A model generated the notes under the pieces. The model did no database searches, had not been told where the DNA came from, and saw nothing but the letters and a program-made list of their open reading frames with translations. A program made the translations under genes and the position numbers. Positions 8,827 through 16,844 of a stretch of 64,000 bases of DNA are shown here, piece after piece. Numbering within the stretch: the stretch's first letter is position 1; each line of letters starts with the position of its first letter. Source of the DNA: Candidatus Gastranaerophilales bacterium (lineage in GTDB: Bacteria; Cyanobacteriota; Vampirovibrionia; Gastranaerophilales; Gastranaerophilaceae); contig CAJUNK010000013.1 in NCBI GenBank assembly GCA_910587815.1, positions 1 to 64,000 of the forward strand, in the 5' to 3' direction.

Positions 8827-10201
8827 TATCTTTTATCCATTTCTCGTTTATTGTAATTATTGATTTTACTGCCTGTGGAGCACATCCGCCCAAAGAATTT
8901 TTAGAATATATAGAAGTTGTGGGCGTTATTTTGGTGTATATGTCATCTTCAAATCCTTCAAATTCTTGCTTGTAGCGTTCTATAGGCAGTTCATTCAGTG
9001 TCAAACCATTTTGTTCGCAGTGTTTTACTAGGTTTCCACATATTTGATGAGCTTCTCTAAAGGCCAGACCCTTTTCTACCAGGTAATCTGCTACATCTGT
9101 TGCGTTTAAAAAACCACCATACACAGCTTTTAACATATTTTCTTTATTTATTTTCATACTCAAAAGCAGCGGAGGTAATATTTCAAGGCATCCTTTTACC
9201 GTTGAAACACCTATAAACAGGGGTTCTTTATCTTCCTGCATGTCCTTATTATAGGCAAGGGGTAAGCTTTTCATTGTTGTAAGGATGGAAACAAGTGCTC
9301 CGTAGACTTTTCCGGTCTTTCCTCTAATTAGTTCCAAAATATCCGGATTTTTCTTTTGAGGCATAATTGAACTTCCTGTCGAAAATTCATCATCAAGTTC
9401 TATAAATTTAAATTCAAAGCTTGCCCATAAAATTATCTCTTCTGAAAACCTGGAAAGGTGCATTATTACTAGCGATAACGCGGACAAAGTTTCAATTATA
9501 AAGTCTCTGTCCGAAACACAATCCATAGAATTCAGGCCGACTTGCGCAAAATCCAACAGCTGTGCAGTTTTTTCTCTATTAATTTTATGAGGAGTTCCAG
9601 CTAAAGCACAAGAGCCGAGTGGGAGTATTGAAACCCTTTTGTTGCAATCATTTAGCCTGTCAAAGTCCCTTTTGAACATTTCGACATAGGCACCAAGATG
9701 ATAGGCAAAAGTTACTGCCTGCGCTCTTTGCAGATGTGTGTATCCGGGCATAATTGTTTCTGTATGCTCTTTTTGCAGGTGTAATAAAGTTGAAATCAAT
9801 GTTATTATTTGTTTTTGGATGTTTTTAATTTCATCTTTCAAATATAGCCTGATATCCAGGGCTACCTGGTCGTTTCTGCTCCTTGCGGTGTGCAGTTTTT
9901 TGCCGTTTTCGCCGATTTTTTCTATCAAAAGTTTTTCAATATTTGTGTGGATGTCTTCAAATTCAAAATTAAATTGAATTTTACCTTCCTCAAATTCGTT
10001 TTTGATAGCTTTTAGTGCATCTACAATACTTTGCGCCTCATCATCTGTTATAATCCCTTGTACGCCAAGCATTTTAGCGTGTGCAATACTACCTTCAATA
10101 TCGTATTTATAGAGTTTACAATCGATTGAAAGAGATGAATTAAAACTATGAACCATTTTATTTTGTGCTTTATTAAACCTGGAACCCCATAACTGCTGCA
10201 T
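8813..10201 (-). CDS. argH: argininosuccinate lyase
   Basis: 462 residues. Splits argininosuccinate into arginine and fumarate, the last step of the pathway. The fumarase/aspartase superfamily signature GSSIMPQKKNPD is intact and carries the catalytic serine loop. Substrate-binding segments TARSRNDQVALD and GYTHLQRAQ are also present. The ATG at 10201 has AAGGG upstream and follows argG by 12 bp. Full length, with no defects seen. Confidence 0.96.
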   Translation of the reverse strand: MQQLWGSRFNKAQNKMVHSFNSSLSIDCKLYKYDIEGSIAHAKMLGVQGIITDDEAQSIVDALKAIKNEFEEGKIQFNFEFEDIHTNIEKLLIEKIGENGKKLHTARSRNDQVALDIRLYLKDEIKNIQKQIITLISTLLHLQKEHTETIMPGYTHLQRAQAVTFAYHLGAYVEMFKRDFDRLNDCNKRVSILPLGSCALAGTPHKINREKTAQLLDFAQVGLNSMDCVSDRDFIIETLSALSLVIMHLSRFSEEIILWASFEFKFIELDDEFSTGSSIMPQKKNPDILELIRGKTGKVYGALVSILTTMKSLPLAYNKDMQEDKEPLFIGVSTVKGCLEILPPLLLSMKINKENMLKAVYGGFLNATDVADYLVEKGLAFREAHQICGNLVKHCEQNGLTLNELPIERYKQEFEGFEDDIYTKITPTTSIYSKNSLGGCAPQAVKSIITINEKWIKDNEIN

Positions 10202-10213
10202 TTTTTGCCCTTT

Positions 10214-11428
10214 CTATAAAATTTCGCTATTCATTTTTTTAACAAGTGCATTAACCTTTAATGGCAGGCCAAAGAGGTTTATGAAGCCTTCTGCATCTTT
10301 GTGATTGTAGAGTTCCCCGGTTGTAAAACTTGCAAGGCTCTCATTATATAGGGAATATGGCGATTTTGTTCCTGCCGGGATTATATTACCTTTGTAAAGT
10401 TTTAATTTTACAGTGCCTGTAACTGTTTTTTGAGTACTTTTAATGAAGGCTAAAAGTGCTTCAAACAGTGGTGTGAACCATTCTCCAGAGTATATTAATT
10501 CAGCAAATTTATTTGAAACAATACTTTTAAAAGATTGAGTTTGTTTATCCAGGCATAGGTATTCTAGTTCCTTATGTGCAGCGTAAAGTATTGTGCCGCC
10601 CGGGGTTTCATATACTCCTCTTGATTTCATACCGACAACTCTGTTTTCTACTAAATCTATTATGCCTATTGCGTTTTTGCCCCCTATTTTATTTAATGTT
10701 TTTACAATTTCAGCCGGACTCATTTTTTTACCATCTATTGAAACTGCACATCCCTTCTCAAAGCCTATTTCAATGTATGTGGCCTCATCAGGTGCATTTT
10801 CCGGGGTTATAGAAAGGTGCAAAAGCTTATTGTAATTGGGTTCTACGCTAGGGTCCTCAAGCTCTAAACCTTCGTGGCTAAGGTGCCAAAGGTTTTTATC
10901 CCTTGAATAGCTGTCATCTTTTTTCATAGGCACTTCTATTCCTCTTTTTTCAAGGTATTCAATTTCATCTTCCCTTGATTGAATATCCCAAATCCGCCAA
11001 GGGGCAATGATTTCAAGCTCCGGTGCTAGTGCTTTTATGCCAAGTTCAAACCTTACCTGGTCATTTCCTTTGCCTGTGGCGCCATGGCAGATTGCTTTTG
11101 CACCTTCCTTTTTTGCAATTTCAACCAATTTTTTTGTGATTATTGGCCTTGCAATGCTTGTGCCAAGCAGGTATTTACCTTCATAAACCGCATTTGCCAT
11201 TATTGCTGGGTATGCATATTCTTTTATAAACTCTTCCTCGCAATTTATAAGATAATACTTGCTTGCTCCCGTTTTTAGGGCTTTTTCTTCAAGACCTTCT
11301 GTTTCTGTACCTTGGCCTACATCTATGCAGGCTGCAATCACTTCATAATTGTAATTTTCCTTTAACCATGGGATGATAACCGTTGTATCGAGGCCACCTG
11401 AATATGCTAAAATAACTTTTTCTTTCAT
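10214..11428 (-). CDS. argG: argininosuccinate synthase
   Basis: 404 residues. ATP-dependent condensation of citrulline and aspartate. The PP-loop is at the N-terminus (VILAYSGGLDTTVII), followed by HGATGKGNDQVRFE and DKNLWHLSHEGLELEDP, all typical of ArgG. The ATG at 11428 has AAAGGAG upstream. It lies between argF (35 bp gap) and argH (12 bp gap) in the arg operon. Confidence 0.97.
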   Translation of the reverse strand: MKEKVILAYSGGLDTTVIIPWLKENYNYEVIAACIDVGQGTETEGLEEKALKTGASKYYLINCEEEFIKEYAYPAIMANAVYEGKYLLGTSIARPIITKKLVEIAKKEGAKAICHGATGKGNDQVRFELGIKALAPELEIIAPWRIWDIQSREDEIEYLEKRGIEVPMKKDDSYSRDKNLWHLSHEGLELEDPSVEPNYNKLLHLSITPENAPDEATYIEIGFEKGCAVSIDGKKMSPAEIVKTLNKIGGKNAIGIIDLVENRVVGMKSRGVYETPGGTILYAAHKELEYLCLDKQTQSFKSIVSNKFAELIYSGEWFTPLFEALLAFIKSTQKTVTGTVKLKLYKGNIIPAGTKSPYSLYNESLASFTTGELYNHKDAEGFINLFGLPLKVNALVKKMNSEIL

Positions 11429-11463
11429 AATTTTTCTCCTTTATATTTCTTAATATTTTTGAC

Positions 11464-12399
11464 TTACATTATGCTTGCAAGAATTGCCATCTGTGCATAC
11501 ATTCTGTTTTGCGCCTGGTTAAAAATGTGCTGTGCATTTTGTTCAAAGCTGGCCACTGTTATTTCTTCGCCTTTGTGTGCTGGCAGGCAATGCAGTATTA
11601 TATGGCCTTTTGCAGCTTCTTTTGTTAATTTATCGTTTATTTGATAACTTTGAAAAATTTGCTTTCTTTCGTTTGTTTCTGCCTCTTGTCCCATACTTGT
11701 CCAAACATCGCCATAGATTATATCTGCATCCTCTACTGCATCTATTGGGTCTTGCAGGATATGTATTGTACTTTTTGTTTTTTGGGCAATTTCTTTTGCA
11801 ATTTTTATCTGATTTTCGTTTGGTCTATAGCCATTTGGTGTACCTGTTGAAATATCCATTCCCACAAGTGCGCAGCCTATTAAAAGGCTGTTTGTTACAT
11901 TATTTCCATCGCCTACATAGGCAAGTTTTAATCCTTTTAATTTGCCAAATTTTTCTTTTACTGTCATTAAATCTGCCATAATCTGACATGGATGCGAAAG
12001 ATCCGTAAGAGCATTTATTACTGGAATATCAGAAAATTTTGCAAATAATTCTACATCGCTATGGTTAAATGTTCTTATTGTGATGCCATCCACATATTTT
12101 GATATTACCCTTGATGTATCTTCGATGCTTTCTCTTTTACCTAGAATAATTTCGTCTTGTTTTATAACAAAAGATGAAGCACCAAGCTTTTTTGCGCCTA
12201 TTTCAAAGCTTAATCTTGTTCTAAGGCTTGGTTTTGCAAAATACATTACAAGATTTTTTCCTTTTAAAATGTTTAAATTTTTGTTGTTTTTAGTCTTTTT
12301 TTTAAGTTCAATACCTAGATTTATCAATTCTTCAATTTCGTTTGAGGTAAAATCTTCCAGGTTAATAAAATGTTTTCCTTTCAAGTGTTTTAATGACAT
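11464..12399 (-). CDS. argF: ornithine carbamoyltransferase
   Basis: 311 residues. Transfers the carbamoyl group to ornithine to make citrulline. The carbamoyl-phosphate site is KPSLRTRLSFE, a variant of the common STRTR with leucine at the second position. HPCQIMADL and the ornithine loop HCLPAHKGEE are intact. It is the first gene of the arg operon; AAAGGAGAAAACA precedes the ATG at 12399. A leader of about 340 nt upstream contains possible attenuation structures. The usual alternative, aspartate carbamoyltransferase, is excluded by the HCLPAHKGEE motif. Confidence 0.96.
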   Translation of the reverse strand: MSLKHLKGKHFINLEDFTSNEIEELINLGIELKKKTKNNKNLNILKGKNLVMYFAKPSLRTRLSFEIGAKKLGASSFVIKQDEIILGKRESIEDTSRVISKYVDGITIRTFNHSDVELFAKFSDIPVINALTDLSHPCQIMADLMTVKEKFGKLKGLKLAYVGDGNNVTNSLLIGCALVGMDISTGTPNGYRPNENQIKIAKEIAQKTKSTIHILQDPIDAVEDADIIYGDVWTSMGQEAETNERKQIFQSYQINDKLTKEAAKGHIILHCLPAHKGEEITVASFEQNAQHIFNQAQNRMYAQMAILASIM

Positions 12400-12510
12400 T
12401 GTTTTCTCCTTTATCTAGTAAATTTTCTTGCTGGCTAGTTTTGTTTTTGTGCTCTTTAATATAAAATTTGTATGCGAAATTTATGCAAATTAAGAGCTGT
12501 AGTATACTAA

Positions 12511-12546
12511 AAGCCTTGTATACCAAAATGCAGTATGGCAGGGCTT
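12511..12546 (-). terminator. weak hairpin in argF leader
   Basis: On the minus strand AAGCC pairs with GGCTT around an imperfect inner stem, followed by only a short U-run. It lies between the stronger leader hairpin (12583-12616) and argF. It could be a secondary pause or processing site; evidence is thin. Confidence 0.25.
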
Positions 12547-12582
12547 AAAATTTATACAAAGACAAATTAAATATGCAAAAAT

Positions 12583-12616
12583 GCACCCGTTTTTTGGCCA
12601 AATGGCTTTAGGGTGC
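12583..12616 (-). terminator. terminator-like hairpin in arg leader
   Basis: GCACCC/GGGTGC form a six-pair stem with an inner GCC-ATTT-GGC stem. On the minus strand the 3' side is followed by ATTTTTG. On the plus strand the same hairpin is followed by six Ts (12617-12622), so it could terminate in either direction. In the minus direction the 5' arm GCACC can instead pair with GGTGT of the upstream fold at 12655-12659, giving mutually exclusive structures. Confidence 0.55.
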
Positions 12617-12654
12617 TTTTTTAAAAATTTATGTTAAACTTTAAAATATTTTAC

Positions 12655-12711
12655 ACACCAAAACCGGCCAAAATACGGCCCAAGCGTCGGTTTTGACGGC
12701 GCAATTGGTGT
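12655..12711 (-). ncRNA. candidate riboswitch aptamer or structured leader
   Basis: A compact fold read on the minus strand. Outer helix ACACC/GGTGT (12707-12711 with 12655-12659) extends to seven pairs if AA/TT is used. Hairpin CGTC-AAAACC-GACG lies at 12685-12698 and hairpin GGCC-N7-GGCC at 12666-12680. The hairpin loop AAAACC is exactly complementary to GGTTTT beside the outer helix (12660-12665), which would close a pseudoknot. It does not match T-box, SAM, guanidine or glutamine consensus sequences that I can recall. The strand is inferred from the position between a promoter and argF. Confidence 0.5.
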
Positions 12712-12747
12712 TTATTTAAATTTAAAGTTATCGTTTCCATAAATTTG

Positions 12748-12775
12748 AGTATACACTATTTTAAAATTTTTGCAA
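12748..12775 (-). promoter_or_regulatory. argF: predicted arg operon promoter
   Basis: Minus-strand -35 TTGCAA (12770-12775), a 16-bp spacer and -10 TATACT (12748-12753). Predicted start near 12741, about 30 nt before the structured leader and 340 nt before argF. Confidence 0.55.
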
Positions 12776-12837
12776 GTGTTTTTAGTACAATTTTTCTTGG
12801 GCGCGAATTTTTTACTTGTGTGAATTAACTGAAAAAC

Positions 12838-12866
12838 TTGCTTTTAGTGTGTTTTAATGATATAAA
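12838..12866 (+). promoter_or_regulatory. predicted promoter of the 12914 membrane gene
   Basis: TTGCTT (12838-12843), 17-bp spacer, TATAAA (12861-12866) on the plus strand, about 48 bp before the ATG at 12914. It is divergent from the arg operon promoter. Confidence 0.5.
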
Positions 12867-12913
12867 GATGTGGAGTTTTAATATTGGTAGTGGGATTTTA
12901 AGAAGGATTTTAG

Positions 12914-13561
12914 ATGAAAATTTTAGATTTTATAAAAGAACATGTTAGTTTTAAATTTCATTTTGTAAGTGTTTTAGCGCTTGTTATTCTTCTTTTGATA
13001 CCTGCTATGCTGGCCTTTTTGCCGCAGGACTGGGGCTTTGAAAACGGTTTATTGGAAGATTTTCAAATGCTTGTTTTATTTTGGATATTAGCTATGTGTG
13101 TTTATGCAAAAAATAATAAAAGAATTTTTAAGTATGCAGCATTTGCACTTTTAATTATAATTTTAAGAGAGATAAACCTTGGCAGGACAATACTTTTCCC
13201 TATTCCTGGTGAAGTTGGTAAATTTTACCCTTGGAGCTATGTAAATGAGCAAATGGGCTTTCCAATAGGTAAATGCGTACATTTTGTGTATGGTGCATAT
13301 ATTGCACTTATTGCAATTTTATTTATCATAAAAGGAATTTTCAAAGATGGGTTTAATTTAGTTTTTAAAACAAAACTACCATTTTGGAATTTAATTTTTA
13401 TGGGCATAGCGTCTTTTTGCGGAGCTATAGCTGAAAAGGCTACAAATAATAATTTCATATTTGAAGAGGGATTTGAATTATTGTTTTATGTGGCGCTTGC
13501 TGGTGTAATTTATCTTTATACAATGGATGACAGGTATAAAATAGAAGAAAAAGCAGAATAG
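12914..13561 (+). CDS. multi-pass membrane protein, unknown family
   Basis: 215 residues with about six hydrophobic segments. Polar conserved-looking positions lie near membrane borders: ENGLLEDFQM (residues 43-52), REINLGR in the middle, and FEEGFELLFYVALAG near the end. Such intramembrane E/R pairs suggest a membrane enzyme or transporter, but no family is recognised. AAGGATTTTAG precedes the ATG. It converges with the acyltransferase gene with a 5-bp gap and has its own promoter, so it is not part of the glycan operon. Confidence 0.65.
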   Translation: MKILDFIKEHVSFKFHFVSVLALVILLLIPAMLAFLPQDWGFENGLLEDFQMLVLFWILAMCVYAKNNKRIFKYAAFALLIIILREINLGRTILFPIPGEVGKFYPWSYVNEQMGFPIGKCVHFVYGAYIALIAILFIIKGIFKDGFNLVFKTKLPFWNLIFMGIASFCGAIAEKATNNNFIFEEGFELLFYVALAGVIYLYTMDDRYKIEEKAE

Positions 13562-13566
13562 ATTAT

Positions 13567-14094
13567 CTAATTTGATTTTTGTCTTTTGTTTGCAACAATG
13601 TTTTTTAGGGTAATTTTTTCTTCTGTTTTACTTTGGTTTTGGATTTTTAGTGCGTAATCTTCTATTTTTTTAATGAAATGTGCAGGATTTCCAGCCCAAA
13701 CTTCACCCGGCGGGACATTTTTTGTAACAACAGAACCCGCACCTATTACTGAATTATTGCCAATTGTGACATTTGGCATTATGATTGATTTGCAGCCTAT
13801 GAAACAATTGTTTCCAATTTTAATTTTTCCAAATGTTGAAATTTCTACATCTTTAATTAAATCTTTGCAGGCAAAATGACCGCCATCATGGGTTAAAAAT
13901 GTTACATCAAAGGATATTTTGGTATTGTCGCCAATTTCAATTAAATATGGTTCTGAACCAAAATTTGGCCAAAGATATGGAAAATTATGAATTGTAATTA
14001 TACTAACATTTTTACCTAATTTTACCCCTAAAGATTTTGCATATTCTATGGGGTTTTTAGGTTGATTTTTAAATAACTTAGAGAATATTTTCAT
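13567..14094 (-). CDS. hexapeptide-repeat acyltransferase (WbbJ/CysE-like fold)
   Basis: 175 residues. Left-handed beta-helix repeats are visible from about residue 60 on: KIGNNCFIGCKSIIMPNVTI, then IGNNSVIGAGSVVTKNVPPGEVWAGNPA. The last stretch is the standard C-terminal cap of sugar O- or N-acetyltransferases. FLTHDGGHF supplies the likely catalytic histidine. With the prophage removed, this gene lies 42 bp after the restored GT61 gene on the same strand, so it is the probable last gene of the glycan operon. Acceptor unknown. Confidence 0.8.
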   Translation of the reverse strand: MKIFSKLFKNQPKNPIEYAKSLGVKLGKNVSIITIHNFPYLWPNFGSEPYLIEIGDNTKISFDVTFLTHDGGHFACKDLIKDVEISTFGKIKIGNNCFIGCKSIIMPNVTIGNNSVIGAGSVVTKNVPPGEVWAGNPAHFIKKIEDYALKIQNQSKTEEKITLKNIVANKRQKSN

Positions 14095-14136
14095 TAGGCT
14101 GCTCTTTTCTTTTGCATTGATGATATTGAGTTAAAA

Positions 14137-14290
14137 TTAAGCAGCCATTTGCGAGCTATATTTACTCTCTCTCTCTCTCTCGGTTGCGCTGTTTGTATAT
14201 ACTGTGTTTAAGCTTTCAAAAGTATATGATTCCATAAATTCCCAGGGAAATTTCAGTACTTCTTTTTTATGTCCTAATTTGGTATACAGT
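14137..14290 (-). pseudogene. displaced 3' end of the prophage-split GT61 gene
   Basis: A minus-strand open frame of 50 codons plus stop (TAA at 14137-14139), reading LYTKLGHKKEVLKFPWEFME and onward to SSQMAA. It has no start. Joining base 14290 to 45679 (one copy of the GTTTT target duplication) continues the GT61 frame without shift (...IYKT then LYTKLG...), giving a restored protein of 450 residues. A (CT)8 tract at 14165-14180 encodes an ERERES stretch near the end. Confidence 0.85.
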
Positions 14291-14295
14291 GTTTT
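14291..14295. repeat. target-site duplication, left copy (GTTTT)
   Basis: GTTTT immediately precedes the prophage TG terminus; the same five bases follow the CA terminus at 45679-45683. Five-base duplications are the rule for Mu-family transposition. Confidence 0.85.
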
Positions 14296-14343
14296 TGTAA
14301 CGCGTCAGGAGGTTTGAGAAAAAAGTTGCAGGGAGTTTGAGAA
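14296..14343 (+). repeat. prophage left end with transposase-binding repeats
   Basis: The terminus begins TGTAACGCGTCAGGAGG. TTTGAGAA occurs at 14313-14320 and again at 14336-14343 (then TTTTTTCAA). The first copy lies 17 bp from the end, exactly as in the right end. These are the expected MuA-type end-binding sites. Confidence 0.75.
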
Positions 14344-14439
14344 TTTTTTCAATTTCAAATTATTTATTTGCCTGGTTAGTATATATTTTGTATATCAAAT
14401 TATTTTTTAATTAAAGTTTGAAGTTTTTTTGAAAATAAA

Positions 14440-14468
14440 AGGCAAAAACCTTTATTTGGCTTTTGCCT
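14440..14468 (-). terminator. terminator after the phage methylase
   Basis: Minus strand: AGGCAAAAGCC, 7-nt loop, GGTTTTTGCCT (11 pairs with one wobble), followed by TTTATTTT. It ends the leftward late transcript shortly before the prophage left end. Confidence 0.75.
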
Positions 14469-14487
14469 AAACATCAACACAAAAAAA

Positions 14488-15240
14488 CTAATAATTCTTA
14501 ATTAAAAGTTCCTTGTATTCTCTGCCTTTCGGGCAACAACCATTTATTCCCTTAAGCCTTGAAACCTCAATAATATAAAAGCCCTTATAAAGCTTTCTGA
14601 TTGATTCTGAATCATCATAAGATAACAAGAATTTTCCTTTAATATTCTTTAGTGTTTCAGCCAGTTTTTCATGTTCAAAGTCCTTTGTAGAGCAAACCTC
14701 GTAACCTTCGCCCTTTGAATATGGTGGGTCAAGATAAAAGAAATTTTGTCCGTTATCATAGGTTTGAATTAAATCAAGAGCATTCTTATTCTCTATATTA
14801 ACCTTATCAAGCCTTTTTGAAATCTCCATAACTCTCTCTATTATGCCCCCTGCAGATTTAACTCTGACAGCATATGTTGTTCCTTTTGCACCAAAAGAAT
14901 AATTAATAACATACAAAAACTGTGCAGCTTTTTGAATATCCGTAATGCCATCAAAGTTAAGCTGTTGTTCAAATTGTGTTCTGCTTGATAACATATAGCA
15001 CATTTGACGTGCTAATTCACACGGATGATACTTAACGACGTTGAAAAGGTTTACAAGCCTGTTATCAAGGTCGTTATAGATTTCTAATTCCGCCCATCGT
15101 TCTTTATAAAATAATACCCAGCCCCCGCCACCAAAGGGTTCAATATATCCTTCAATATCTTTAGGGATTAATTCAGCGATTTTCTTTCTTAAAAGACGTT
15201 TCCCGCCAATCCAAGAAATTAAATATTTATATTTATTCAT
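14488..15240 (-). CDS. phage DNA adenine methylase (D12 class, Dam-like)
   Basis: 250 residues. Transfers a methyl group from S-adenosylmethionine to adenine N6. Motifs in order: ISWIGGKRLLRKKI at the N-terminus, the SAM-binding EPFGGGGWVLF (33-43) and the catalytic FYLDPPYSKGEGY (DPPY) near residue 170. It is the last gene of the leftward late unit, where Mu carries its own DNA-modification gene (mom). It probably protects phage DNA from host restriction (inference). The start is the ATG at 15240, preceded by AAGGTAGC. Confidence 0.88.
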   Translation of the reverse strand: MNKYKYLISWIGGKRLLRKKIAELIPKDIEGYIEPFGGGGWVLFYKERWAELEIYNDLDNRLVNLFNVVKYHPCELARQMCYMLSSRTQFEQQLNFDGITDIQKAAQFLYVINYSFGAKGTTYAVRVKSAGGIIERVMEISKRLDKVNIENKNALDLIQTYDNGQNFFYLDPPYSKGEGYEVCSTKDFEHEKLAETLKNIKGKFLLSYDDSESIRKLYKGFYIIEVSRLKGINGCCPKGREYKELLIKNY

Positions 15241-15795
15241 AATTCAGCTACCTTTCTTAATTTTTGATATGATTTTTATGTGGGGAGCGGATTTTGGCGG
15301 GGCGTGGCAGGCGAAGCCGAACGCTATCTGTGAACAGCCTGTTGAAGGCTGTGAACCCGCAATAATCCAAGACGGCTATGGTACTATAGCTATTCCCATA
15401 GTAGTTGCCGCTGTTATGGGAACTTGGGGCGAAAGCCCCTTGCCTGCTTCACTTTTAAGTATCAATGAATGCAAATACAGCACAGTATATATATTCAATT
15501 TTCAATGTTCAATAAAAAGTAATTTAAACCCGCATTAATTGATGTTTAAAACCCTGTTAATACGGGTTTGATTATTAAATTGTTAAATATCAAATATGAT
15601 AAATGTCAATATGCAATGAATTATCGTTTAGCTGATATCAAACATTCAGTGAAGAATATGAGTATAATTCCATTTATACCTCCAATACAAAGTGCAATAT
15701 TTGATTGGGTAAAACAAAATACAAATATTGCAATTATGCAGAATAGAAAATTAATGGAATAACATATCCAAAAACTTTTATTCATTCCTTTTCAC
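15241..15795. other. intergenic stretch with a GC-rich hairpin island
   Basis: No convincing gene. Bases 15288-15450 are clearly richer in G+C than the surroundings and carry several short hairpins: GGC-GAA-GCC (15309-15318), CAGCC-TGTTGAA-GGCTG (15335-15351) and GGGGC-GAAA-GCCCC near 15426. A second inverted repeat AAACCCG/CGGGTTT lies at about 15526-15569. Both strands have open frames of 60-90 codons, but none has a ribosome binding site or recognisable domain. It may be an RNA element or the remains of an exchanged gene. Confidence 0.4.
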
Positions 15796-16299
15796 CTATA
15801 ACCTTTCTAAATACCACTGCACCTTCCCTCGGATATAATCCCCCACTCCATGGGCTGCAAGGTTTGGTTCATATGGAATAAAATTAATATCAGGCTTTCC
15901 TTTTGATTCTGTCTTTGGATTTTGTATACCAAATTCATAATGAGTTAATACAGTTATTGGAGATATTACTATTGCATATTTTTTACATAGTTCAGCACAT
16001 AGTTTAAACATTTTTTCAAACTGAATCTTTTGTAATGGGTATTTACCTTGATTGGATGGAGATTTAAAACCTGCATTACCACATAAGGCTATACCTATAC
16101 TTCCTGTATTACCTCCTCCTGTATGTGCTGCATATTTACCATCATAACAGTTTAGATTATCTTCGGGTTTACAGATTCCATTTTTGACATTAGCTGCTCT
16201 GTGCTGCTTATCATACTCTATCAGATAGTGATAATGTGCTTTTTCACCTTCATTTGGGGTGTATGTGCCAGCCGTCCAATGCAGTATTATTCTTTTCAT
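15796..16299 (-). CDS. N-acetylmuramoyl-L-alanine amidase (endolysin)
   Basis: 167 residues from the ATG at 16299 (AAAGGAC upstream; the frame is open 11 codons further but without a good start). An amidase_2/PGRP-type zinc amidase cleaving the stem peptide from muramic acid. Metal-site motifs: ILHWTAGTYTP near the N-terminus, AAHTGGGNTGSIGIALCG in the middle and LTHYEFG towards the C-terminus. No signal peptide, so release would rely on the adjacent holin-like protein. It belongs to the phage lysis cassette. Confidence 0.88.
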   Translation of the reverse strand: MKRIILHWTAGTYTPNEGEKAHYHYLIEYDKQHRAANVKNGICKPEDNLNCYDGKYAAHTGGGNTGSIGIALCGNAGFKSPSNQGKYPLQKIQFEKMFKLCAELCKKYAIVISPITVLTHYEFGIQNPKTESKGKPDINFIPYEPNLAAHGVGDYIRGKVQWYLERL

Positions 16300-16324
16300 T
16301 TTTCTTAAAGTCCTTTCTGTGCTT

Positions 16325-16612
16325 TTATCCAATGTTTGGCATTACATAATTTTTATTTATTCTGTAATCAGCACATTTTTCTATGGCTTTTTCAATAAGC
16401 CCATCTGCAAGCTTTATAAGGCTTTCGCGAAAGAATGGAATCAATGGTTTTAGATAAATTGGAAGCTTTGATAGTAAAAAATCTATAGCCATTTCCTTTT
16501 TTACGGCGCCTGTACCCTCACCTAATAAATCTTCAGCATACCTTATTGCTTTCTGTACTAAGTTTTTAAAACATTGATTTGCTTTTTTGATAATAATTTC
16601 TTTAAATTTCAT
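16325..16612 (-). CDS. holin-like LLH-family small protein
   Basis: 95 residues. The segment AIRYAEDLLGEGTGAVKKEMAIDFL resembles the conserved core of LLH-family phage holins (E-x-x-x-G-x-G-x-x-KK). The remainder, LLSKLPIYLKPLIPFFRESLI, is amphipathic rather than a clean membrane helix. It lies 25 bp before the amidase start on the same strand, the usual place for a holin. It could instead be a cytoplasmic lysis accessory protein. Confidence 0.55.
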   Translation of the reverse strand: MKFKEIIIKKANQCFKNLVQKAIRYAEDLLGEGTGAVKKEMAIDFLLSKLPIYLKPLIPFFRESLIKLADGLIEKAIEKCADYRINKNYVMPNIG

Positions 16613-16652
16613 ACTTCTTAAATCCTTTCTATTTTTATATTAAAATTAAGTT

Positions 16653-16844
16653 ATGTTGGAAGTTTTTAAATACGGCAAAAAAGTTGATATACCTTGTTTT
16701 ATATGTGATGCACCCGCTAATTTTGATATTCATATAACATCGCATAATGGCGCGTTTACAAACATTAATATTTGTGGAGAATGCCTTAAAAAGCTAAAAC
16801 AAGAATTTGAAAACTTTGAAATCCCGGCAAAGATTAAACTTTAA
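16653..16844 (+). CDS. small zinc-ribbon-like protein
   Basis: 63 residues with two cysteine pairs, C-F-I-C (residues 15-18) and C-G-E-C (about 42-45), spaced as in small zinc ribbons. It is the only rightward gene in this late region, convergent with the coiled-coil gene (4-bp overlap). No good ribosome binding site is visible. The cysteine arrangement argues for a real gene; a role in regulation or protein binding is a guess. Confidence 0.45.
   Translation: MLEVFKYGKKVDIPCFICDAPANFDIHITSHNGAFTNINICGECLKKLKQEFENFEIPAKIKL

Noticed and set aside
11532..11981. 149-codon plus-strand frame opposite argF
   Set aside because: Leucine/histidine-rich shadow of argF without start signals or domain.
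12460..12510. Possible ArgR box (ATGCGAAATTTATGCAAAT region) near argF
   Set aside because: Half-sites fit the ARG-box consensus only loosely, and no ArgR gene is in the window.
12560..12720. T-box or known amino-acid riboswitch upstream of argF
   Set aside because: No T-box antiterminator consensus (GGTGGNACCGCG-like) and no match to riboswitch consensus sequences I know. Reported as an unclassified structure instead.
15269..15538. 89-codon plus-strand frame across the GC-rich island
   Set aside because: No ribosome binding site, ends in AT-rich junk-like sequence, no domain. Kept only as an unexplained island.
15568..15762. 64-codon plus-strand frame before the amidase
   Set aside because: Opposite to the surrounding late genes, no ribosome binding site and no recognisable feature.
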